Assembly (NCBI GenBank): GCA_029945375.1
Contig: CM057060.1
Coordinates: forward strand, 2,914,001-2,978,000
From: Agaricus subrufescens
Lineage: Eukaryota; Basidiomycota; Agaricomycetes; Agaricales; Agaricaceae
DNA: 64,000 nucleotides
Direction: 5' to 3'
Shown here: positions 45,126-57,734 of the stretch, one piece after another
How the letters are laid out: each line of letters starts with the position of its first letter
Numbering within the stretch: the first letter of the stretch is position 1
The notes under the pieces: model-generated
What the model was told of the DNA's origin: nothing
The model's input: only the letters and a program-made list of their open reading frames with translations
The model's database searches: none
Translations under genes and position numbers: made by a program

Positions 45126-47247
45126 ATGGTTCGAACTTCTCAAGCGACCACTTTGACTTTTTCTTCCTCCCCCTACTTTTATGACCGGGGACAACATGGA
45201 ACCGCTCAACCTATAACAGAGCGTATAAATGTAAGATCGCTTTCTGTACATGCCACGCTCGAGCCTACTGAACTTCCAACTTAGCCTCATTCAAGACCGA
45301 TTGTGTCTTACTATTTTCCCAAAGGGGTTGGCGCTCAACATTATGGGGTACATACACTCTTATCCATGTCGAACTGCATTAGTAACACTATTCAGGAACG
45401 ACATCCCATGAAGCCTCACCGCTTGACTCTGACAAATGCACTTGTCATGGGTTACGGTTTGGATAAACAGATCCATCACATTTACGATCCTCGGCCAGCT
45501 ACCCAAGAGGAACTCGAAATGTATCACGACCATGACTACATCGAATTTTTATCAAGGTATCATTTATATATATATTCACATGAACAGGCTTGTTAACCGA
45601 AATCCAGAGTCACCCCCCAAAGCCAAGCTCAAAATGATATGAAGCAAATGATTGATTCTTTCAATTGTATCGAAGACTGTCCCGTCTTCGCTGACATGTA
45701 CGATTTCTGTCGCTTATACGCAGGCGCGTCGTTAGCAGGAGCACGCAAACTCTGTGCAGGAACCACGGACATAGCCATTAACTGGTCCGGTGGTCTCCAT
45801 CACGCCAAACGAGGCGAAGCAAGCGGTTTTTGTTATGTAAATGATATTGTCTTAGCGATTCTCGAACTTCTCAGGTTTCGTTTATTCACACTTACGTAAC
45901 TTTATCATAACTGATTTCACAGCTTCTAGATTTCACCCGCGTGTGCTATATATCGACATTGATATTCATCATGGCGATGGCGTTGAACTTGCCTTTTATC
46001 AATCCAACCGCGTCATGACAGTCTCGTTTCACAAATACACTGGCGATTTCTTTCCGGGGACAGGCAAACTCGATGACAATGGTAGTGGCGCAGGAAAACA
46101 CTATTGCCTCAACGTCCCTTTACAAGACGGAATCGATGACGAAATGTACCTCACCATATTCAAAACCGTGATAGACGACATTGTTACCGCCTTCCGGCCT
46201 TCTGCTATCGTTCTTCAATGTGGGGCTGACTCTCTTGGCTGTGACCGTCTTGGTGCTTTCAACCTCTCCATCGCTGCCCACGGCGAGTGTGTTAATTTCG
46301 TGCGTAAGTATAACGTGCCATTGCTTGTCGTTGGTGGTGGTGGATATACTATCAAAAACGTCAGTCGATGTTGGACATATGAAACATCTGTTCTTGTTGG
46401 TGCGGAGATTCCTGACGAACTACCACGGACCGTCTACGACGCTTTCTTCGCCGACTCCCATTGGAAGCTTCATCCTCCTCTGACTGGGAAAGTCGATAAT
46501 CAAAATACTCCCGCTTCCTTAAAACGCATTACAATGAGTATACGTAATAAACTTCGTTATCTACAAAGCGCTCCTAGCGTCGCCATGCAAGAGATTCCAC
46601 CTGATCTTCAAGGTTTGCTTGCGGAGGAAGGAAGGAGTGCAGAGGAAAAGGATGAAGAAAGGGGCACAGGGCGCGCAGGCGGTTCGAGAAGTGACAGACA
46701 TGCCGGTAGGGGAGAATTCTTTGATGGGGATGACGATAATGACATGGAAGAACCGACTACAATTTCTCGTACTGGGAGCCGGAGAGGAAAACCGCGTGGA
46801 AGGGGACGTGGTAGAGGACGAGGGAGAGGAAGAGGAGCTACGCCTGTCGTTGCCGCTACCGCCCCAGAAATAGATGGAAACAGCGTCCCTTCAACGCCCA
46901 GTGGCGAAGTTGGTGACGAGACTAATGCTAATGTTGCCCCTACTCCCACCAGGGCGAGGGGGAGGGGCAGAGGCAGGGGGCGAGGTAGAGGGCGAGGTAG
47001 AGGTAGAGGGCGTGGCACATCCATAGCGGCTGCTGCTGCTGCCGCAGCGTTGAGGGAAAGTGTAACGACACAAGACACTGTTGATGCATCAATGTCTGCC
47101 ACACCAGTCGAAACTCCAACACCTGTCGAAGAATCTACGACTCCGGTCCCATTTGATAACGTCGGTTTAGGTTCATCCAAAGATACTGGCACTGAGAAGA
47201 CAGGTATGGATATTGATTCTGATGGAGCGATGGATATGGAAGACTAG
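45126..47247 (+). CDS. hos2: Class I histone deacetylase, Hos2/HDAC3 type
   Basis: Zn-dependent lysine deacetylase. Exon 1 (45126-45230) starts [16 protein letters not shown] and ends ERIN; a 54-nt intron leads to [16 protein letters not shown], and later exons read through to 47247. Catalytic features: [31 protein letters not shown] and [36 protein letters not shown] places it with Hos2/HDAC3 rather than Rpd3. The known role is in the Set3-type complex on active genes. Unusual is the roughly 210-residue C-terminal extension: acidic, then two blocks of Arg-Gly repeats (about 46,790-46,840 and 46,955-47,015), an Ala run, and an acidic end. Mutations in an RG tract are easy, so its length may vary between strains. 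Confidence 0.92.
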
Positions 47248-47350
47248 CCAAACGGTTAAAACGGGCGTGAATGTATCATTATTGTACTGTATATGTAGAC
47301 AATTGCAAGTTCGTCTTTAATCGGGATCCCAATCTATGCCACACATCTAG

Positions 47351-50300
47351 TTACTGGCTCACTTGTTCCTCGATTTGGGTCTTTAAACTCGAGGATTGCT
47401 GTCTCCGCTGCCTATTTGCAAGGATAAGTTTAGCAGCATCAACATATGTGTTCCTTCTCGTTGGCAATTCGTCCTTTGCACTCTCGAATGCCTCAATAAT
47501 TGATATGCGCTCAGCATCTGTACTGTCTATATAGGCTTTCACTCCTTCTTCCACTCGTCCTTTACGGCGCTGCTCTTCGACCTTTGGTAGAGACTGAGCT
47601 CCGAGTCCGTATACTAATATGATGCTGAATAGTTGCGTCGGTTGTACAAGGTTATTGTGACCTACGTTGTCGAGGGCATCCTCCACAATTCTTCTTCTTC
47701 TTTCCCTTATTATGGAAAGGATTGCCATTCTTTATGGGAGAGAGTGAGGATCGGCGCCTTTCTTGCCTTTCTTTCCCCTTCGACGATTCATGATCTCGGT
47801 GAAATAAACCAAGAGAAAAACGCTAAAGATATCGTAAATCAAAGATAAACGTGATAAGGATCCAAAAAGTTTTACCTTTGTCCTACTTTTCCGCGTTTTC
47901 GATTCCTCTTTTTTACTCGGACTAGCTGCCTTCGATGCATCTCCGGTCCCTGAAGAGGGTTCATCCGAAGAGGACATCATGCTCAGAATTCCTTCCAAAA
48001 GAGTTAAGCAGTTTATGTTATACCGATCAGACAGTGTTACCTCGAGGTACTGAAGGAGTTTTAAACACACTTTTGACAGGGGAGCTATTAATATTCTTAG
48101 AAAGGGTGTGATATACGTTGATCTGAATTCGGACATACAACAGCTTTTCGGCCGCAGTAGACACAGAATCAAAGATAGATCCAACCTCTTCTGTTAAAGA
48201 AAATCCGTGATCTACATCGTATTCTTTTGTCCCTATCATCCAAGTCCATGAAATGAGAAGAATTAAATCCCAGGAAAATGCGTACTCACGGTGGAGCTGT
48301 AACTCGCGCATATCAATGAGATCCGCCCTATTTAAAGTCTGTGCAGCTAATGCGCTTAATTTCAGGCACTAAATGCAGTCGTCGTTAGCTTTACAAAAAG
48401 TAATACTCGTTGAAATCGCTCACATGTCTAGTAGACCACCAAACAGCAAGACGTGTCGGACAAAGATCACAGCGCATGCTCGAAAGTGGGAGATGCTTAT
48501 AAAAGCTTTGCACGCCTTTTTCAACACCATTCTGAACGAGTATAATGGGGTTTTAAGCTCAAGATTTTTAAGTCAGGAAAATAGACCTACATCATCGTGA
48601 ATCTGACGTGCTATTCTTCGCGCGGCCTCTTTCGCAGTAGGACTGAGAGCATATTTGATCGCTTCGCATAATCTGATTACCGTCAACTTTTTGTACTTAA
48701 TGGGCTTAGGTCCAGCGCCCGTTTGACGAACCATCCTACCTGTCGGGATGTGATTTCGTGAGTAGTCCCGGTCATCAATCAAAGATAGTGCACCGTACCC
48801 CAAAATCCCTGGTCACCAAAGAAGGGCACAATCACTGTAGGACGCCCTTTCGCCAAGCCAATGGCTGTAGTTCCTGCACCGCCATGATGCACTACCGCAG
48901 AAACGCGTTCCTCGTCAAAAATCCAGTCATGTGGTGTATCATCAAGAATGAATATATGTGGAGGAATATCGATGTCTCCGAGTCCGCCCTACCAATTAAA
49001 CTCAGTGCATTTACGTAAGTGATGACAGAATCAGATTGTCATACCCATCCTGCAGAAATAAGCGCTCTTACTCCCGCTTTTGCTGTTGCCTCAAAGATGA
49101 GTTCTATCCAGAGACAGATCAATGATTCGCTCTGGGCATGTGGAAAATAAATTTACTTGTCAGAGCTTGAGGATTGTCGACGACTATAGAGCCAAATCTA
49201 TCAAAATTTTCAGCAGTACTACAATGGAATGCCTGTAAACAAATACCCAATATAGATCGGAGTATCTCCGGCGTTCAGAAATGCAACGAGGTCAGAGGGT
49301 GGTTGATATCTGGTGGCGAGGTCGAGAAAATAGAAGCCAGCCACATCTGATTTAGCTTTAGCTGTACCTAAGAATTCTAAGAGCATGCTGATCATTACCG
49401 ATGTGATTTTGCCAGTCTGTCGGACTTGGAACCAATGCTGAGCTCACACAGTACGTCCACGGTATTTCGAGATTATCTAGAATACCAGCTCCCGTACAGA
49501 GAGCGAGGGTCTGCAAATTCAGAACGCGTTTCCTGAGTTTGTTGATATGGTTTCCAATCCTAACGACAATTTATTAGAAGCTTGACCCTTCTGCAGACGA
49601 GGTAAGCGCACCCTTTCCAGGTCAATAAATCAACCATGTAATAGGTCAGATAATTTGTAAGCCCAGGTTTGGCGTTGCTATTCGTAATATTGACTAGTGG
49701 GTGTGGAAATGCGGTTGTTGGAGACCTGCAGGTTACTCAACAAACAGATTGAGTAGGAAGAGAGGGTGCACGAACCATGGCATGGCTAGTAGGAAGAATT
49801 TGGATGGATGTGAACCTTTATCTTAAGGTGTACAAAGGTCCTTACTAAAGCTCATTTGGAGGGGAATCCCAAGTGCTTCTGCACAATGGATGTGCGCAAA
49901 ACTTGGAGGATTCGAAATGATGGCATCAGCGATAAAAGTGTCTTTCTTTCCCGGAGCGGGTTCGTAGCACGATTTCCAACATCCGTTGATTATCTGCATC
50001 TCAAAATATTAATGGTATCGACGGAAAAGAAAGCATTGAGTGTACCTCATTCAACATGGTTATCTTTTTCTTCAGGTCGCCACTAGTTAATGAACCCATT
50101 CCTGGTATTAGTCCAGGATCTTGAATCTCGCATATGAGACCTGTATACAATTCATACTCAGATTGTCGCTCACTCTTAACCATATAACTCATTAGATCGA
50201 TGGGATTGCCTCCGATACTGAAGAACTCAAGATCCTGTTCCGTTACGAGTTGACGGAATGTTTCGTGCGTTGCAATACGGACGCGATGGCCATCTTGCTT

Positions 50301-50705
50301 CAATCGTTTTCCTAATGCAACAAACGGTTGTATGTCACCTACACAATCCGTTAGCCTTATATTATGCTTCCAGCAAAGCTGGGAATTTGCCTCGACTGCC
50401 AACAATCATTATGACAACGCTCATGCGAGGAAATTTTTTCCAACTCAGATCAGATGCAAATTCGTCAACCTGTATAGCATGATCATTCGAGAGGTCTGGG
50501 AGGTTACGTTTCAAGGCAAGCGAAACATCTATACGGCCATCGGAATGAAGTTGAGCATTCGTTGGCAGAGTGTTTATTTCCGTGTGCGCTTGATATGAAA
50601 TCAGAATTCATGACTATCTCGAGTTACAAGGTACAAACGCAGGGTTAACTCGGGATGGTTTCCGACTGAGGTGGAGACCCGGTTTCCTTGGTCTTGATGT
50701 GCCAT
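47351..50705 (-). CDS. Sterol-glucosyltransferase-like UGT, copy A
   Basis: UDP-sugar-dependent glycosyltransferase resembling the catalytic part of sterol 3-beta-glucosyltransferases (Atg26/UGT80 type) without PH or GRAM domains. Start [15 protein letters not shown] at 50705. The first domain carries [13 protein letters not shown] then [23 protein letters not shown], split by an intron. The donor-binding domain has [44 protein letters not shown] and [12 protein letters not shown]-terminal region of about 250 residues, with a Lys/Arg-rich segment and a [15 protein letters not shown] helix, is shared only with copy B as far as I can see. More than ten short introns. Many exons traced, not all. 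Confidence 0.78.
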
Positions 50706-51786
50706 GGTTTTTACGGCTGAGCACTATCACTTGAGTTACGTCTAAGAACGTTATGATTGTGATATTTAGCCAGTAGATGATTTAGGATAGGAGGATAAGA
50801 GATAAAGAGAATTCTTGTGGTACACAAAGGTCTGAGAAGTAAAATGGCTTTCTTCCATGTTCTCGTGGAGCAGTGTTGAAATTAGCCACTCGTTCCGTCA
50901 GTGATGTAAGTGACGTTTACTGACCGTCATCCGACTGGCAACCGTGATGGATTGATGGCTTGATGCATCACCCCGGGTTCAGCCGTGGAGCTATATCGAG
51001 TTATCAACGGAGAGTCGTCACAGCTCTGGTGGGGTGAGAGTCGCTGATACCGTGTGTCCTTCGACCGTCCTTAACCAAATAGAGTGTACAGCGTCTTGGT
51101 TGGTATGTGAGTCACCATGAGTCTGAGTTCAGAACTTAAAAGGCTTAGTATCTGGAATGATGGGTCAAATTTTAGACCATCTGAAAATTCGGGGAGACAA
51201 TTCATACTATGCAAGCGTCGAGCAGGGTCAAAAACTTATCGCAGTTGATATGTTACTTGAAAGTGATGAGATATGAGGGCCCAACCTTGACAGAAGGAGT
51301 ACAAAAGAGGCCAGTCAAAGGGTGGGTTCATGTTCTAAGAGTAGTTGGGGCGATCCATTGAGATACAGCCCGGCCCGGGGCACTGGTGTGAAGAGCGTAA
51401 TAGAGCGAAGTATATTTGTAGTGCTCAACTCGGACGTCCTCGAGTTGACACTTGAAGTGAGCTTTACGGATGTTCGTACTCACTGAGTTATTAGTAGATC
51501 CCATGAGGAAAACGATGAATGGGAAGGTGAACGGGACATGCGGGCAATCCGATAATGCTAGCATCAGGTGGCTGATCCGACCTCACATCTGGCATTGACA
51601 TTGAAAAGCCACCCCCCGACGGATATGGACACTTATTCTGATAGAGCAACGAATATGGAATACAAGCTAGACGGTGAACTACTGACACAATTTTTACAGG
51701 CATTACAATTTCAGTATTCCACAGTACATATAGACAATCATAAAATCATAGGTACATTAGGTTCTAGAAAGTCGTCAATCGCTATG
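50706..51786. other. Intergenic between glucosyltransferase copies
   Basis: About 1.1 kb. Small open frames on both strands (51,328-51,942) show no recognisable domain and partly run antisense into copy B. It holds the promoter of copy A and the 3' end region of copy B. Confidence 0.5.
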
Positions 51787-54700
51787 TCAAAGTACAATCG
51801 CCCTCCTCCTCTCCACCCTTCTCCCCACTGCTGCAGTCCCCCGGTGTTGAGTTTCTATCCACAAAGACTGTTGTCTCCTCTGCTGCCTACCCGCAAGGAC
51901 AATTTTTGCAGCATCAACGTAAGTATTTCTTCTCGCTGGTAATTCACCCTTCAAGCGTTGGAATGACTCGACAATAGATTTGCGATCCGCTTCCGTACAA
52001 CTAATGTACGCTCTTATTCCTTCATTAACACGCTCTTTGCGTCGTTGCTCTTCTACCTTTGACAAAGGCCTGACTCCGAATCCATACACTACGAACGTGA
52101 ATAATTGTATCGGGTGCACAAAACTGCTGCAACCTACATTGGCGAGGTCTCCCCCCAATATTGATTTTCTTTCCTTCAGTATAGAACGGATTCACGCTCT
52201 TCAAAAGAGGGAAAGAAAATCGACGCTTCTCTTCCTTCACTTCATGTGGCAATTCGTTATCTCGATTGAATAAACCTAGAGACAAACGCTGAAGGCATCG
52301 TCAAACAAGGCTAAAAGGGTGATGATAACCACCAAAGGGAAACCATACCTTTGTCCAGCTATTCCGAGTCTTCGATACTTCCTTCTTCTCATGTTCCTCC
52401 TGTCTTGACGATTGGGTGACCTCTGAAGTTGGCGATGCCGGGAAAGACGATGTCATATTTAAAATACCTGAGGAGCGAGTTATTCATCTGGAGCTAATGG
52501 CAAACTTGAAATTACCTCGGGGAACAGACGTTGTCTCGAAAACACTCCTCACCGGAGACCTAATGAAACGTCAACGAAGGGAAATGCCATTTGGTAACAA
52601 AAATAATACGTACAACAGTTTTTCTGCCACCGCGGACACGGATTCAAAGACGGATTCAACTCCCTCCGTTATCGAGAACCCGTGATCCACTTCATATTCT
52701 TTCGTCCCTATTGTACGAGTCAAAGAGATGAGAACGTCTCATTTTCATAAAGAAAGAACACTAACGGTGAAGCTCAAGTTCATGCATATCAATCAAGCCG
52801 GCTCTATCCAAAACTTGCGCAGCCAATGCACTTAATTTAAGGCACTAAATATGGCTATGATCAGCTTTATAGGCGTAGTGGATTTTTGAGCCTTACATGC
52901 TTAGTAGACCACCAAACCGCAAGACGCGCCGGGCAAAGATCACAACGCATATTCAGAAGCGGGAGATGCTGATAGAAGCTTTGCACGCCCTTCTCAACAC
53001 CATCCTAGTAAAACGAGATATCAGTGCCTAGTACAAATATTTCGGCCTCTGAGAAATTTCATACATCGTCATGAATTTGACGCGCTATACTTTGCGCAGC
53101 TTCTTTCGCCGTAGGACTCAGGGCATACTCGATGGCAGCGCTTAATTTAGCTACTGTCAACTTTTTATGGGGAATAGGTTTAGGGCCGGCCCCAGTTTGG
53201 TGAATCATTCTGCCTATCAATGGAGTTGATTGGTCAGTATTCACTAGGCATAAAAAATTGGACTTACCCCAAAATCCTTGATCACCAAAGAAGGGTACAA
53301 CGACCGTAGGACGCCCCTTCGCCAAACCAATGGCGGTAGTCCCTGCACCGCCATGATGCACCACCGCCGAAACGCGTTCGTTGTCAAAAAGCCAGTCATG
53401 TGGTATATTGCCAAGAATGAAAATATGTGGAGGGATATCCATGCTGCCTAGTCCACCCTATTACTTCCGATCAGTACATGTGCGTTGATAATGGAATGTG
53501 GCTGCCCTACCCATCCTGCAGAAACAAGAGCTCGTACTCCTGCTTTCTCCGTTGCTTCAAATATAAGTTCTACCCGATGTCAAGTTAATTACAAGTTTGA
53601 GAATGCAGAGAAATGAATTTACTCGTCAGAGCTTGAGGATCGTCGACAACGATAGAGCCAAAACTATCGTTTATAAGGCGTCAGGTTAATATATTTATAG
53701 AATGACAATATATAAATACCCAATATAGATCGGAGTATCTCCCGCATTCAGAAATGAAACAAGTTCTGATGTTGGTTCATACTTGGTGGCGAGATCGAGA
53801 AAATAGAATCCGACCACATCTAAAAGCGGGGTTAGATGCGCTTTATTCAATGAAAAAGCGCTGGTTGTTACCAATGTGTTGCTTCCAGTCCTCAGGGCTT
53901 GGCACTAAAGCGGGGCTCACACAATACGTCCACGGTATCTTCAGGTCATCTAGTATACCAGGTCCTGTACGGACATCGAGAACTTCCAAATTGAGAATGC
54001 GTTTTCTGAGTTTGTTTATATGGTGTCCGAGCCTACCGGCACTTCATCAAAAATGGACTTATCGAGCGGGTGAGGCAAACGCACCCTTCCCAGGTCAATA
54101 GATCGGCCATATAGTAAGTCAAATAATTGGTAAGCCCGGGCTTGGCATCACTATTTGTGATATTGACCAGTGGATGCGGAAACGCTGTCGTTGGAGACCT
54201 GAGAGTTCTGAACAACGGGATTCAACAAAAAGCAGGATGACACACTGACCACGGCATGGCTAACGAATTATATGTCAACGTGAAATTCTAGTTTTAGGAT
54301 ATAAGAAAAATTCTCACTAAAGCTCATTTGAAGAGGGATACCAAGCGCTTCTGCACAGTGGACATGCGCAAACCCTGGAGGATTGGAAATAATTGCATCA
54401 ACGACGAAGGCATCTTTCGTGCCTCGGAGAGTCTCATAACATGACTTCCAACATCCATAGATCATCTACACGTTCAAAGTTAGCGTATTGAATATAAAAC
54501 ACTCGAATTCAACATACCTCTTTCAACATTGCCTTCTTTTTCCGTAGGTCCCCACTAGTTAGTGAGGCCATTCCTGGTATCAAGCCGGGATCTGAACACT
54601 TGGATAAGACCGGCACACGAGCAGCACTCAAAAACATCACTTACTCTTGACCATGTAACTCATTAAATCAACAGGATTCCCCCCTATATTGAAGAATTCT

Positions 54701-55198
54701 AGCCCCTGCTCAGTGACGAATTGCCGAAATGTCCCATGTGTCGCGATACGAATGCGATGCCCATCTTGCTTCAAGCGTTTCCCTAATGCAACGTATGGTT
54801 GTACGTCACCTAGAAATTGATTCAGTACAGCATATCTGGTAAAGACCTGGAAGGCTCGCCTCGGCTCCCGACAATCATTATAACAATGTTCATACAAGGA
54901 CAATCCCTCCAATTCAGATCAGTAGCGAATTCATCGACCTGCAGGGCATGATTTTTCGGGAGCTCGGGAAGCCCACGTTTCAAGGCGAGCGAAACATTGA
55001 TACGGCCATCGGAGTGAAGTTGAATACTAGTGGGTAGATTACTTGCTTCCGTGTGTTCTTAAATGAAGCATACCACCAAAGTTAGATTGCCACATGACTA
55101 TCCTAAGTAGTAAATTGTCAACACAAACCTATCCCGAGATGATTTTCGGCTGTGGGTGAGCTACCGGGGGCCTCGTGGCCCTGATCTTGATAAGCCAT
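51787..55198 (-). CDS. Sterol-glucosyltransferase-like UGT, copy B
   Basis: Tandem paralog of the gene at 47351-50705, same strand and same intron plan as far as traced. Start [20 protein letters not shown] at 55198. Shared motifs: [34 protein letters not shown] box, [34 protein letters not shown] and [10 protein letters not shown]. The intron between the last two is 54 nt without a stop, so it can be read through. The C-terminus differs from copy A after [13 protein letters not shown]. No disabling change seen, but small exons around 53,450-54,900 were not all fixed. Confidence 0.76.
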
Positions 55199-55798
55199 GG
55201 TGTGTATCCCGTGGACACTACAGCTCAACCTTCGTCGCGAGAAAAGTTATGCCTGCGGTGGTTGACGCGAAGGCGGAACACTGCGGCGGCCCAGGATGAA
55301 GGAGATGGGAGTATGAGAAGGAGGTTCTGGGAGGGCATCACAATGCACCTGCAGTAGGCGCTAAAATAAGCGTTCTTCATCCCCGGAAGTAGCGGTGGCT
55401 GTGCACAACGTGCCCGACTTTGCAGTCTCCCCAGACCTCGTCAATTCGGGCTTCCTGAGGGGGGAAGAGAGCCGCGCGTCTGACACAGATGGACCCATAT
55501 AATAAAGCCTCAGGGGGCGAGCATATACGTACAGGTATTTTTACGAGCCTGTTGTGCTAGGCCCGATGGAGAAATTGGGCGCATCTCCTTTCCGCCCCGT
55601 TTGCAAATACTGATATAAGGGGAATGTCCAATAGTCGGAGTCGAATCAGCTAATCAACAATCGCGCATCGCGATGATTGAAGAGAAAGAAGCCTCGGAAT
55701 TGACAAGTCGGATTAGAATCAGGATCTACGTGACATCTACTAATTTCAGTATACAAAAAGGGTATCTTTTTATCCAAGGAAAAAAGGAAGAGGCCACT
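55199..55798. other. Intergenic, nothing recognised
   Basis: About 600 bases between the 5' end of a glucosyltransferase and the 3' end of the Mg2+ transporter. A 60-codon frame at 55,175-55,357 overlaps the glucosyltransferase start and is not convincing. Confidence 0.5.
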
Positions 55799-57604
55799 TT
55801 ATGTAGCTCTTGTAGTCACCTTCCCTCCTAAAACCGAAACAATTTCAAAGCACAGAACAAGTAGAAGTTGTGCAGCAAGATCAATAAATGCGGAGTGAAT
55901 GGGCAATGCATACATATCCGGGTCCCTCTTTTGGGACCAAAGCCAATTGGTTAGCCAACGAGCTACAAGCAATGAGATCATGACCTGTTAAACCAAGTTC
56001 AGGTACGAACGCAGCCAAGCAGAGTAACAGACCCTTACAACAACGCAGAAAAACAATATTAAAAACGCAATGAACAGGGATGGGACTTTTAACCAACCGA
56101 TACCTCGGAGAGTTGTTAAGAAGATGATTTCGATTGGAAGTGTGATTGCGAGTAGGGTTATTGATACTACTTTTGGAGTGGGTGATTGCGTTTTTGATGA
56201 ATGAGCAGATTTGGAAATATCAGCCGCGTGAAGAGCTGTTGATAGACGAGAGACGAATATCGATCCAGCAGCACCTGGTAAACCTGTATGACATCATCAT
56301 ATTAGATAAGTAGTCCGCGGCTTGAGCAATTTTCGGACCCACCAGCGATTACGAGGGAGATTATTGCATAGCCTATATACTTAGCAACGAATAGATCTAA
56401 TATAATGCCGGCCCCAGTGCTGAGGATCATGGCACCGAATAATGGCACCCAACCCTGGCTGAGAAGAGGGCGAGCGTATTTGTTTCGAAGAGTGTAGATC
56501 AGGGAGGCGAGGGACGTGAGTACGACTACGATGGCGATGATGAAAGGGAATGGGGTATGTAGGAAAGGAATGAGAAGTGAAGTGACGAGTCCAATAAGAC
56601 TAAGTGTTACGAGGTCACCAAGACAAGAAGCGATTGCGGGTGCGATATTGTCTGCAAAGAGTAAGTAACAGTCTGTAAAGTGGTCGCAAGGCATACCGGG
56701 ATCCCGATTGAACTTTCGACAGAGGACAATTAGCGCACACATGAAAGAACCAAGCAGAAGGCCTGATAAACATGCTGCTGTCATGGTTGACGAAGCGACC
56801 ATAACAAATCTGGTTGGTTGAACGGGTAGGTGAAATAGTCACGGAATAGGCATACGAATACGACGTACGTGGCCAAGTCTGTTTTATGTTTTGCTTCTGG
56901 GTGCGGGTGAGGAATCGGCCTTCTCGTTAACAAATCTCTCATGAGAAGCGACGGGGTAGTTGCGTTGTTGAACGCTTGGGCAGCAATAGAGTCCTCCGGT
57001 TGACGGTAGATAAATAGTCCCATAAACATCGCGAAGCAAGCTGCGACAAAGGACACGACCATAGCCTGTACCTGTAACAAGGCTAGGTTACCTAAGATCA
57101 TACTTCGGCGTTGCTTTGGTTCGTCGAGGTGTCCAACATTGGCAGCAGTGCCAAGGCGGGCAGAGAGATTCATCTCAAGGTTTCCTTTGAGGTTGAGGAC
57201 GACAGGTATGATGACAATGAGTTGGTCGATCTCCCGCATGGCCCGCCAATGCTATGACGGGATAGGGTGAGAGTCCACAAGGCTGCAATTGAATGCGGTG
57301 CTCACTGAAACCCGGTCCAAAAGGATGCCCGTAAAGAGTAGGCTCAACGTCGTGAGTGCCAGCGTAGGTGCACTCTACTAGGATTGCGTGTGAGAGGTGT
57401 TGAGGCGGGGACGTATGAGCAGCGTACCTCTATGACAATACCCTGGATCTGTGACCACGGCCCCTTCGGGTGCGACGGGGGTTGTGGCAGGGGGTGGCCG
57501 AGGAGAATATCCTCTGGGCCGTTGAGGTGTTCATCCTCGTCGTCGTCGTCGCGGCCGTCCTTGTCGAGAATGTCGGTCATCTCCACATCCTCGCCGGGCT
57601 GCAT
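55799..57604 (-). CDS. SLC41/MgtE-type magnesium transporter
   Basis: Multi-pass membrane protein of the SLC41 family, which moves Mg2+ across membranes. Start MQPGEDVEMTDILDKDG at 57604 with an acidic cytosolic head. The family signature IIPVVLNLKGNLEMNLSARLGTAANVG is in the exon at about 57,100-57,240. Two MgtE-type half-domains follow, with membrane spans such as LALLQVQAMVVSFVAACFAMF and LSLIGLVTSLLIPFL. The end at 55799 gives a last membrane helix before GGKVTTRAT. Which membrane (plasma membrane or vacuole) cannot be told. Confidence 0.8.
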
Positions 57605-57734
57605 GATGACGGGAGAGGGTAATTAGGCGTGGGAAAAGTGCTGTCAACGGTCTTCTGCTTTCTCCGCCACCGTCCTCGTCGTTCCCCGCGTCCTCCACAC
57701 CCCGCTGGACGAACCCGGTGTGCTCAGCCCGGCC
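57605..57734. promoter_or_regulatory. Short bidirectional promoter, Mg2+ transporter and ada3
   Basis: Only 130 bases separate the two divergent ATGs, so the genes share a promoter or have overlapping leaders. Confidence 0.55.

Noticed and set aside
45303..45596. Non-ATG start of hos2 at 45303
   Set aside because: A good upstream exon (45126-45230) with ATG, a 54-nt intron and a clean join gives a normal N-terminus.
46608..47192. 194-codon open frame antisense to hos2
   Set aside because: It is the complement of the RG-rich repeat tract, which keeps other frames open by composition. No start context or domain.
51568..51942. 124-codon + strand frame
   Set aside because: It runs antisense into the last exon of the second glucosyltransferase and lacks any domain.
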